Below are positions 16,213-23,620 of a stretch of DNA of 33,552 nucleotides, in pieces (the first letter of the stretch is position 1; each line of letters begins with the position of its first letter). The notes beneath the pieces were generated by a model. That model did no database searches. It was not told the DNA's origin and saw only the letters and a program-made list of their open reading frames with translations. Source of the DNA: Actinomycetota bacterium (lineage in GTDB: Bacteria > Actinomycetota > Thermoleophilia > Solirubrobacterales > Solirubrobacteraceae); the NCBI GenBank assembly GCA_016781085.1, contig JADDQZ010000004.1, forward strand, positions 1 through 33,552, written 5' to 3'. A program made the position numbers and the translations under genes.

Positions 16213-18987
16213 CTATGACTCCTCAAGGGCGGCGGCTACTTCGGCAGGCGGCTCGTCCGCAACACCGTCCCGCCCGGAAAGGGCCGCCAGCACGCGCGGC
16301 AAATCTGCTTCGGTGACCATCACCTGGCGCGGCTTGGACCCTTCGTAGCCGGAGATGACTCCGCGGCGCTCGAGCATGTCGATCAGGCGCCCCGCGCGCG
16401 TGTAGCCGAGTCGCAGGCGGCGCTGCAGCATCGACGTCGACGCGGTCTGCATCTCCGCCACCAGTCGAATGGCGTCCGGCAGTAATGAGTCCTCGTCAGG
16501 GTCGAACTCGCCGTTGGACGTTTCCTCGGCTTGCGATTCTTCGACCTCTTCGAGCAGCTCCTCGCGGAACTCCGGCTCGCCTTGCCGGCGCCACGCTTCG
16601 GTCAAGCCGGCGATGTCTTCCTCGTCAATATAAGCGCCTTGGATGCGCTGAAGGCGCGAAGACCCGACCGGCGCGAACAGCATGTCGCCCTGTCCGAGCA
16701 GCGTCTCGGCCCCGTTTTGATCGAGGATGACGCGCGAGTCGGTCTGGCTGGAGACCGCAAAGGCGATGCGCGAAGGCACGTTGGCCTTGATCATGCCCGT
16801 AATCACGTCCACCCGCGGGCTCTGCGTGGCCAGCACGAGGTGAATACCGACAGCACGGGCCTTCTGGGCCAGCCGGATGATCGCGTCTTCGACGTTGTCG
16901 GGCGCGACCATCATGAGGTCCGCCAGCTCGTCTATGACGCACAGGACGTAAGGCAGCGCTGGCTCCCCGCGACCAGCGCGCACGCGGTTGAGCTCCGGCA
17001 GGGTTCGCGTGCGCGCGAGCGACATCATCCCGTAGCGTCGCTCCATCTCGCGCACCAGGTTCTGCAGCGCGTTGGCCGCCTTGCGGGGGCTCGTAATGAC
17101 CGGAGTCAGCAGATGCGGAATCGAGTCGTAGTGAGTCAACTCCACCTGCTTGGGGTCGACGAGCACCATGCGGACTTCGTGCGGAGTCGCGCGCAGGAGG
17201 ATCGACGACAGCATGGCGTTGACGCAGCCTGACTTGCCGGCCCCCGTCGTACCGGCCACGAGGAGGTGTGGCATCTTGGCGAGGTCGGCGGCGATCGCTC
17301 GGCCGGCCACGTCCTTGCCGAGCCACACGGTCAGCGGCGACCAGCCCTCGGGCGGGGCTTGCAGGACATCGCCGAGATGGACGATCCGGCGGTTCTTGTT
17401 GGGCACTTCGACGCCGACGGCCTGTTTGCCGGGGATCGGCGCCAGGATGCGGATGTCAGACGCGGCCAGCGCGTATGACAAGTCGTCTTTGAGTTGAGCG
17501 ACTTTGCCGACCTTGATTCCGGGCGCCAGCCGCAGTTCATAGCGGGTGATGTGTGGCCCCGAAACCATCCCGACGATTTCCGCCGCGATGCCGAAGTGCC
17601 CGAGCGCCTCGATCAGCTGGGCCGCGATCTTCTCCTGTGCGCCGCGATCCGGGCGCCCGGCCTCGATGCTCGAGCGCTTGAGTCGCCGCGGGTCGGGAAG
17701 GCCCCAAGCAAACGACGGATCTTCGGTCACCGAAGCGCGATAGCGACCCTGAGGAGTCAGATCGGCCGGATTCGGACGCGTCGCGGCGCCGCGCATGACG
17801 CCCGGTTCGTCCGTGACGGGATCTTCGGCAAGACGCGGTTCGCCAGCATCGTCCCCGCCGGGATCGCCGTAACGGGGGTCGCCCCCGCCGGGGTTGCCGT
17901 CGCCGAGGGCCTGGTCTTGAGCCTCGTGGGCTTCGGGCTCCGCCGCCTCAGGAGCATCGTCGCCGTAGCGAGATCGAGCTCCCGGTCCGGCGAACCCCTC
18001 CGCCGAGTCATCCTCATCAGCCTGAGCGTCAACTTCCCCACCGTCATTCGCAGGTTCGTCGTCTTCAGAGTCAAATGAAGCCGGAAACGGGAACGGAAGC
18101 GTGGCGCTCGTCGGTTCCGCTGACGAGGATGCGGACGGCGGCTTGCCACGGTCTGCGTTTCCGTCACCGGGCACTTTGGTGGCGACGTCGTCTTCGTCGT
18201 CGAAGAGCTCGCGAAAAGAATCAGGTCCGCTCCACTGTGCGTCTTCATGCTTGTCGGTGCGCTCGGAGCGACCGCGCAGTGCGCGAACACGCAGCTGAGC
18301 GTCGCGCTCGATGTCACCGAGCTCTTGCCCGGTGCCGCGGCGGCGGGCGACCCCGGCCCGGACCTCGGCCGTCGAGTCGCGGAGCTTGCGTTGCGTTCGG
18401 GAGACGGAGCGGCCCGTTGCTTGCAGGAACCCCGCCACGGTCGCGCCCGTGAGCAACAGCACCCCGGCCAGCAACAGGCAAAGGGCGAGAATGTGTGCAC
18501 CCAGACTGGAGAACAGCGCGGATACACCCCGGTAGAGCGCTTCGCCGAGCATGCCGCCGCGGTCTTGCACCCACTCGCGCTCCCAGCCGGCCGGCCGTGC
18601 CCCGTCGGGCCCCAGGCCGAAGGTACCGGCGGCGAACGCGAGTGTGAGCGCCAACAACAGGCAGACGGCCCCAGCGCGAAACGGCCGCACGGTCGGAAGC
18701 ATGGGCCCCAGCGCCAGCAGCGCCGCAGCCGACATCAACGCCACCGGAGTGAGGACGTGGATGGCGCCGACCGCCCACTTGAGTGCGGTGACCAGCGTTG
18801 AGCCGGCCGCCCCTCCATCCCAGTTCAAGTGGATGATGAAAGCGAGGAAGATCGCCAACCCGGCGAGGGCGAGCCCGAGCAAGTCGAGATGCACCTGCCG
18901 GAGGCGCAGCGGATGGCGTGAAGAAGCCGCCGCGGAGTGACTCGAGCGCTTGGCGGGTCGCTTGCGCGCGGGACTTGAAGCTGCCAT
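16213..18987 (-). CDS. ftsK: DNA translocase FtsK/SpoIIIE
   Basis: FtsK pumps chromosomal DNA through the closing septum. The 924-residue protein has four N-terminal membrane helices (about 35-200), a long acidic linker rich in Asp, Glu, Gly and Pro (about 250-410), the motor domain with Walker A GTTGAGKSG (about 575-585) and Walker B VLCVIDELADLMM (about 680), and a C-terminal winged-helix gamma domain (about 850-924) with STSMLQRRLRLGYTRAGRLI that reads KOPS-like sites. ATG 18987 is chosen because AAGGAG lies 8 nt upstream; a longer frame to 19140 would overlap the divergent response regulator. It heads the ftsK-rodZ-cinA-thpR group. Confidence 0.96.
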   Translation of the reverse strand: MAASSPARKRPAKRSSHSAAASSRHPLRLRQVHLDLLGLALAGLAIFLAFIIHLNWDGGAAGSTLVTALKWAVGAIHVLTPVALMSAAALLALGPMLPTVRPFRAGAVCLLLALTLAFAAGTFGLGPDGARPAGWEREWVQDRGGMLGEALYRGVSALFSSLGAHILALCLLLAGVLLLTGATVAGFLQATGRSVSRTQRKLRDSTAEVRAGVARRRGTGQELGDIERDAQLRVRALRGRSERTDKHEDAQWSGPDSFRELFDDEDDVATKVPGDGNADRGKPPSASSSAEPTSATLPFPFPASFDSEDDEPANDGGEVDAQADEDDSAEGFAGPGARSRYGDDAPEAAEPEAHEAQDQALGDGNPGGGDPRYGDPGGDDAGEPRLAEDPVTDEPGVMRGAATRPNPADLTPQGRYRASVTEDPSFAWGLPDPRRLKRSSIEAGRPDRGAQEKIAAQLIEALGHFGIAAEIVGMVSGPHITRYELRLAPGIKVGKVAQLKDDLSYALAASDIRILAPIPGKQAVGVEVPNKNRRIVHLGDVLQAPPEGWSPLTVWLGKDVAGRAIAADLAKMPHLLVAGTTGAGKSGCVNAMLSSILLRATPHEVRMVLVDPKQVELTHYDSIPHLLTPVITSPRKAANALQNLVREMERRYGMMSLARTRTLPELNRVRAGRGEPALPYVLCVIDELADLMMVAPDNVEDAIIRLAQKARAVGIHLVLATQSPRVDVITGMIKANVPSRIAFAVSSQTDSRVILDQNGAETLLGQGDMLFAPVGSSRLQRIQGAYIDEEDIAGLTEAWRRQGEPEFREELLEEVEESQAEETSNGEFDPDEDSLLPDAIRLVAEMQTASTSMLQRRLRLGYTRAGRLIDMLERRGVISGYEGSKPRQVMVTEADLPRVLAALSGRDGVADEPPAEVAAALEES

Positions 18988-18995
18988 GACTGGCT

Positions 18996-19001
18996 CTCCT
19001 T
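18996..19001 (-). promoter_or_regulatory. ribosome binding site deciding the ftsK start
   Basis: The minus strand reads AAGGAG here, 8 nt before ATG 18987. It supports the 924-residue FtsK and argues against a start further upstream, which would run over the divergent response-regulator gene. Confidence 0.65.
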
Positions 19002-19061
19002 CGACGTCGCGGCGTTGCTCCCTTCTCCCGGGGGCCCTGCTAGCCGTACCATCGGAGGTGA

Positions 19062-19751
19062 ATGGATTCCCCGCCCCGCTCAGCGCGCGTACTGGTCGTC
19101 GAAGACGACACCGACATCGCACAAGCCCTGAACCGGTCACTGCGCATGGAGGGCTATGAAGTCAAGGTCGCCGAAGACGGTGTCCGGGCGCTCGAAGCAG
19201 CAGAATCCTTCTTGCCCGACCTGGTGGTCCTCGACCTCGGGTTGCCGCGCCTCGACGGCACGGAAGTCGCGCGCCGCTTGCGCGATGCCGGCGATGACGT
19301 GCCGATTCTCATCTTGAGCGCGCGTGACGCGCTCGAGTCAAGGGTCGAAGGCCTCGACATCGGCGCCGACGACTACCTCGTCAAGCCGTTCGAGCGCAGC
19401 GAGCTGCTGGCGCGCATGCGGGCTCTGCTGCGCCGGCGCCCGCCGCGTGGGATGGCGTTGCTGAAGGTCGGTGATCTGGCGCTGAACCCGGACACCCACG
19501 AGGTGCGCCGCGGCGAACGCTCTATCGATCTCACGCAAAGGGAGTTCGAGCTGCTCGAGTACCTGTTGCGCAACGAGCGGCTTGTCGTATCGCGCGAGAA
19601 GCTGCTCGACGAGGTATGGGGATACGACCCGTTCTCAGTCACCAACACGATTGAAGTGTTCGTCTCCAATCTCCGCAGAAAGCTCGAAGCCGGTGGGGAG
19701 CCAAGACTCCTTCATACGGTCCGCGGCGCAGGCTACGTCGTCCGCGTATAG
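19062..19751 (+). CDS. OmpR/PhoB-type response regulator
   Basis: The 229-residue protein has a receiver domain (about 8-122) with the acidic pair Asp15/Asp16, phospho-acceptor Asp58 (VVLDLGLP), Ser86 and Lys108 (YLVKPF). The winged-helix DNA-binding domain (about 135-229) has LTQREFELLEYLLRN, DEVWGYDPFSVTNTIEVFVS and the closing HTVRGAGYVVRV. ATG 19062 is preceded by GGAGGTGA. It is paired with the histidine kinase downstream, whose frame overlaps its end. It is divergent from ftsK across a 74-nt gap. The signal it answers is unknown. Confidence 0.95.
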   Translation: MDSPPRSARVLVVEDDTDIAQALNRSLRMEGYEVKVAEDGVRALEAAESFLPDLVVLDLGLPRLDGTEVARRLRDAGDDVPILILSARDALESRVEGLDIGADDYLVKPFERSELLARMRALLRRRPPRGMALLKVGDLALNPDTHEVRRGERSIDLTQREFELLEYLLRNERLVVSREKLLDEVWGYDPFSVTNTIEVFVSNLRRKLEAGGEPRLLHTVRGAGYVVRV

Positions 19752-21135
19752 GCGCCTGCCGATCCGCTGGCGGCTCGCCGGCAGCTCCGCGGCCCTGACG
19801 CTGATCATCTTGCTCTGCTTCGCGACGGGCGTCGGCGCTTTGACGACGCGCAGCTTGTGGGACGACTTCCACAAGAAGACGACGGCGGGTGCCACCGCCG
19901 TCGAGCGCAAGCTCACGCAGGCGGTCAAGAAGGATCCTGAGAACTGGCGCGTGGCGGTCACCGAAGTCGTGCGCAGCTACGACGACACTCCCGTGGTCGG
20001 CGGTTACGACGTCGCGGCGCGCGTCGCCATCCGCGTGGTGGACCCGGCTGGGCGCACGGTAGCCGCCGGCGGCTCGCGGGCGCCTGACTTCCCATTTCAC
20101 GACAAGACCACCGAGTACGCCGGCTGGGAAGTTCAAGCGCGGCGCCTCCAAGTAGAGAGGCCTCCGCAGTCGTTGCGCATGCAATACGCCACTGCCCTCA
20201 CCGGTGTGCGCTCCAACGCCGCCGGCCTGCGCTTCTTGCTCGGCATGGGTGTGGTCGGCGGAGCGGTGCTGGCCTTGCTGGCCGGCTTGGCCACCGCACA
20301 GCGCGCGATGGCGCCGATCGCTGAGCTCACTTCAACGGCGCGCCGCGTTGCCGCTGCGCGCGACCCGTCGATCCGCATTCCTCGCCCAGAAGCGGATGAC
20401 GAGGTGGCCGAGCTCTCGCGCACGCTGGAAGAGATGCTCGCGGCGCTGGACCAGTCACGCTCGGAAACCGAAGCCGCGCTCAGCCGGCAGAGGGAGTTCG
20501 TGGCCGATGCATCTCACGAGCTACGCACGCCGCTCACGGCGGTTCTCGCCAACCTCGAGCTGCTGGAGCAAATACTCCAGGACGAGCCACGGGAAGCGGC
20601 ACACTCGGCTTTGCGCTCGGCTCGGCGGATGCGGCGGCTGGTCGGCGACTTGCTCTTGCTGGCGCGCGCGGACGCCGGCCGGCTCTCACGTCACGAGCGA
20701 CTAGATCTGTCGGCCGTGCTGACCGACGCCGCCGAAGAGCTGCAGGCGCTCGCCGGCGGGCACAGGCTGTTGGTGCAAGCCGAGCCCGGCGCGACGGTAT
20801 CGGGTACGCGAGACGACTTGCACCGGCTGACGCTCAACCTGCTCGAAAACGCTTTGCGACACACTGCGGCGGGCACGGCCGTGGAGGCCACGGTCAAGCG
20901 CTTCGACGGCCACGTCGTGCTCGCCGTAGAGGACGACGGCCCCGGTATCCCCTTGGAGCTACGCAGCAAGATCTTCGAACGCTTCTTCCGCGGCGCCGGC
21001 GACCGCAGCGGATCCAGCGGCCTCGGCTTGGCGATCGTGCGCGCCGTCACGGAATCTCACCGCGGGTCGGTGACGCTGGAAGATCCGCTCGACGGGCGCG
21101 GTGCCCGGTTCGTGGTGAGGTTGCCAGCAGCCTGA
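19693..21135 (+). CDS. sensor histidine kinase (start uncertain)
   Basis: This is a membrane histidine kinase of about 480 residues with two membrane helices (about 36-55 and 180-201), an extracytoplasmic segment of about 125 residues between them, a HAMP linker, the H-box FVADASHELRTP (His275), and an ATPase domain with NLLENALRHT, VEDDGPGIP and GLGLAIVR. It partners the preceding response regulator. There is no ATG, GTG or TTG in frame between the regulator's stop (19751) and the first helix. The nearest is GTG 19693, 59 nt inside the regulator gene; TTG 19651 is further. A non-canonical start such as CTG just after 19751 is also possible. The exact N-terminus is unsettled, but the rest is clear. 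Confidence 0.88.
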   Translation: MGSQDSFIRSAAQATSSAYRRLPIRWRLAGSSAALTLIILLCFATGVGALTTRSLWDDFHKKTTAGATAVERKLTQAVKKDPENWRVAVTEVVRSYDDTPVVGGYDVAARVAIRVVDPAGRTVAAGGSRAPDFPFHDKTTEYAGWEVQARRLQVERPPQSLRMQYATALTGVRSNAAGLRFLLGMGVVGGAVLALLAGLATAQRAMAPIAELTSTARRVAAARDPSIRIPRPEADDEVAELSRTLEEMLAALDQSRSETEAALSRQREFVADASHELRTPLTAVLANLELLEQILQDEPREAAHSALRSARRMRRLVGDLLLLARADAGRLSRHERLDLSAVLTDAAEELQALAGGHRLLVQAEPGATVSGTRDDLHRLTLNLLENALRHTAAGTAVEATVKRFDGHVVLAVEDDGPGIPLELRSKIFERFFRGAGDRSGSSGLGLAIVRAVTESHRGSVTLEDPLDGRGARFVVRLPAA

Positions 21136-21218
21136 CCTCGTGGCGTCGAGGGCTCAAGGTGGACCCCCGGAATGCCGACCAACGAGTGCGGTTGACCACT
21201 TCTGGAGGCCTTGCACCC

Positions 21219-21671
21219 GTGTCCGACAACGTCACTTCATCTTCACAGCAGCTTGTCGTCTTCTCGCTCGGTAGCGAGGAGTACGCACTGCCCATCTCCA
21301 CCGTCCACGAAATCATCCGCTTTGCGGAGCCTCGTTCGGTCGTTTCCGACGTCCCGTGGATTCGGGGAGTCATCGGCCTGCGCGGCAAGATCATCCCGAT
21401 CTATGACCTCGCCGCCCGTCTCGGCTTGAACACTCAGTCTGCGCCCGGAAAGATCGTCATCGTCGAAGCCGGCTCAGAGCAGGTCGGCGTCATGGTCGAT
21501 GACGTCGAGGAAGTCCTGACTGTCTCCGACGGTCAGCTTGAAGCCGTCGCGGCCGCGAGCCGCGAGTCGATCGAAAGCGTCGCCAAGATCGGCGACCGCC
21601 TGGTCATCCTGCTGAACCCGGAAGGCCTCTTTGGTCGCAAGACCACCGAGGAAGTAGCTCTCGCGGCCTGA
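21219..21671 (+). CDS. cheW: chemotaxis coupling protein CheW
   Basis: CheW links chemoreceptors to the kinase CheA. The 150-residue protein is a single CheW domain: QLVVFSLGSEEYALPISTVH near the N-terminus, IRGVIGLRGKIIPIYDLAARLG in the middle, and VGVMVDDVEEVLTVSD. GTG 21219 is chosen; GGAGG lies about 10 nt before it. A GTG at 21159 would add 20 unlikely residues. This is the first gene of the chemotaxis operon and follows the histidine kinase by 83 nt. No flagellar-sigma promoter was recognised in that gap. Confidence 0.94.
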   Translation: MSDNVTSSSQQLVVFSLGSEEYALPISTVHEIIRFAEPRSVVSDVPWIRGVIGLRGKIIPIYDLAARLGLNTQSAPGKIVIVEAGSEQVGVMVDDVEEVLTVSDGQLEAVAAASRESIESVAKIGDRLVILLNPEGLFGRKTTEEVALAA

Positions 21672-21695
21672 GCGCCCGCGGCCACTTCTGTTCCG

Positions 21696-22742
21696 ATGGC
21701 CATTCCGGCTACAGCGCCTCGACAGCGCATCGTCGTCGCCGACGACTCGGCGTTCATGCGCAAGCAGCTCGTGGACGTCCTCGTCTCGGCGAACTTCGAC
21801 GTCGTCGCAGAAGCCGGCAACGGCGACGAGGCGGTCGCGCTCTGCCAGAAGCTCCAACCGGATGCGATGACTCTCGACCTGGCCATGCCGGGCCTCGACG
21901 GTGTGCAGGTGCTTCGTACCTTGACCGGTGAAGGCGACCGGGCGCTGCCCATTGTCGTGGTGTCGGCCTTCTCGCCCAAGACATCGTCGCGCGCCATGGA
22001 CGCCCTGACCCAAGGCGCTTTCGACTTCGTCGCCAAGCCGGCTACTCCCGAGGCTCGGCGGGCGTTCATCCAGGAACTCTCCGAGAAGGTCGCGCTGGCC
22101 GCGGCGAGCGCGCCGGTGGGCTGGGCACCGCAACAGCAGGTGTCCCAAAACACCGCCGCGCCGGCACAGCGGAGCATTCAAAAGCACGCCGTGGTCATCG
22201 CCAGCTCGACCGGCGGCCCACGTGCGCTGGCCACTCTGCTTCCCCTGCTGCCGTCACCGCTGGGCGCGGGAGGAATGGTCGTCCAGCACATGCCGGCCGG
22301 TTTCACCCGTTCGCTGGCGGCGCGTCTCGATGCCACCTGCAAGCTCAAGATCCGAGAAGCCGCGCCGGGTGACGACATCCTGCCCGACACGCTGCTACTC
22401 GCTCCGGGCGGCAATCACCTGCGGCTGGGTCAGAACCGCCGCACCTACTTCTCTCACGAGCAAGTGCCGAACGGCCTCTGCCCGCTGGCGGATTTCACCA
22501 TCCTCGACGTCGTAGAGCGCTTCGGCTCGCGCGTAGTGCTGGCGGTTCTCACCGGCATGGGCCGCGACGGGCTGGAGGGCGCCCGGGCCGTGAAGAAGCG
22601 CGGCGGAACAGTCCTTGCTCAAGACGAGGGCAGCTGCACGGTATTCGGGATGTCACGCGCCGTAGTCGAGGCCGGTCTTGCCGACGAGGTCCTTCCACTA
22701 GACGACCTCGCGGTCGCAATCGCACGAGAGGCTGGAGCATGA
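21696..22742 (+). CDS. cheB: protein-glutamate methylesterase CheB
   Basis: CheB removes methyl groups from chemoreceptor glutamates after phosphorylation by CheA. The 348-residue protein has an N-terminal receiver domain (acidic pair Asp16/Asp17, phospho-acceptor Asp61 in TLDLAMPG, Lys114) and a C-terminal methylesterase domain with Ser171 (ASSTGGP), His198 (QHMP) and Asp291 (GMGRDG), the full catalytic triad. A Gln- and Ala-rich linker joins them. The start ATG 21696 has no obvious SD. Its stop overlaps the cheR start (ATGA). Confidence 0.96.
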   Translation: MAIPATAPRQRIVVADDSAFMRKQLVDVLVSANFDVVAEAGNGDEAVALCQKLQPDAMTLDLAMPGLDGVQVLRTLTGEGDRALPIVVVSAFSPKTSSRAMDALTQGAFDFVAKPATPEARRAFIQELSEKVALAAASAPVGWAPQQQVSQNTAAPAQRSIQKHAVVIASSTGGPRALATLLPLLPSPLGAGGMVVQHMPAGFTRSLAARLDATCKLKIREAAPGDDILPDTLLLAPGGNHLRLGQNRRTYFSHEQVPNGLCPLADFTILDVVERFGSRVVLAVLTGMGRDGLEGARAVKKRGGTVLAQDEGSCTVFGMSRAVVEAGLADEVLPLDDLAVAIAREAGA

Positions 22743-23620
22743 GCAACATCACCACCCCGGGCGCGCGGAGCGCCGGCGCCCGCGCGGGCGCTCCTATCCC
22801 TTCGGCGCCCGCTGGAACACAGCCGGCGTTTCGCGCTGACGTCGCCAAAGATGACTACCTGGCTTTCTGTGAGGAGCTGTACCGGATCTGCGGGGTAGAC
22901 CTCCTGCAGTACAAGCGTCAGCAGATGGAGCGCCGTATCCGCACGTGGACGGCCCGTCGCGGAACTCCTGACCTTGCGTTGTACTGCCCGCGCTTGGCGG
23001 TCGATCCGGAAGAGCTCGACGCCTTCCTTGACCGTGTGACGATCAACGTGTCTGAGATGTGGCGCCATCCCGAGCAGATCGGCACGGTTGAAAAGCAGCT
23101 TCTGCCGCAGCTCGCAGCGGAGGGACCTGTGCGCATCTGGAGCGCAGGATGCTCTTACGGTGCCGAGGCATACACCCTGGCCACCATCTGCTGCGCCGTC
23201 ATCCCCAACGCGAGAGTAACCATCAAGGGCACCGACCTTGACCGCCGGATGGTCCAGCGAGCCAGAGAAGGCGTCTTTACGCCCGAAGACGTCCGGCAGG
23301 CGCCCAAGGACATGATCAACCGCTTCTTCGAGCCGGCACCGCGCAACGGCTGGAAGGCCAAGCCAGAAGTCAAGCGGCTCCTTTCCTTTGAGAACGGAGA
23401 CCTGCTGCGGATGCGCATCCAGTCGGAGTCGCAAGACCTCGTCTTTTGTCGTAACACCGTCATCTACTTCAACCAAGAAGCCCGTGACGCGCTGCATGAG
23501 CGGCTCGTCGACTCGCTGCGCCCAGGCGGCTACCTCGTCGTCGGAACGTCCGAACGCGTCACGAATGCCCGAGAAGCCGGGCTTTCTTCCCCCTTCCCCT
23601 TCATCTACCGAAAGCTGTGA
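22739..23620 (+). CDS. cheR: chemotaxis protein methyltransferase CheR
   Basis: CheR methylates chemoreceptor glutamates using SAM. The 293-residue protein has a 40-residue Ala/Pro-rich N-terminal extension, the CheR N-terminal helical domain (about 40-105) and the methyltransferase domain with IWSAGCSYGAEAYTLA (about 131-146), IKGTDLDRRMV and DLVFCRNTVIYFN. The SAM motif reads CSYGAE rather than the enterobacterial STGEEP, and the preceding motif is VSEMWRHP rather than one with TxFFR. Both are variants I believe occur in other Gram-positive-type CheRs. ATG 22739 overlaps the cheB stop, and the TGA overlaps the cheA ATG. Confidence 0.93.
   Translation: MSNITTPGARSAGARAGAPIPSAPAGTQPAFRADVAKDDYLAFCEELYRICGVDLLQYKRQQMERRIRTWTARRGTPDLALYCPRLAVDPEELDAFLDRVTINVSEMWRHPEQIGTVEKQLLPQLAAEGPVRIWSAGCSYGAEAYTLATICCAVIPNARVTIKGTDLDRRMVQRAREGVFTPEDVRQAPKDMINRFFEPAPRNGWKAKPEVKRLLSFENGDLLRMRIQSESQDLVFCRNTVIYFNQEARDALHERLVDSLRPGGYLVVGTSERVTNAREAGLSSPFPFIYRKL

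Noticed and set aside
18988-19140. N-terminal extension of FtsK by 51 residues
   Set aside because: It would overlap the divergent response-regulator gene; a good AAGGAG precedes ATG 18987.
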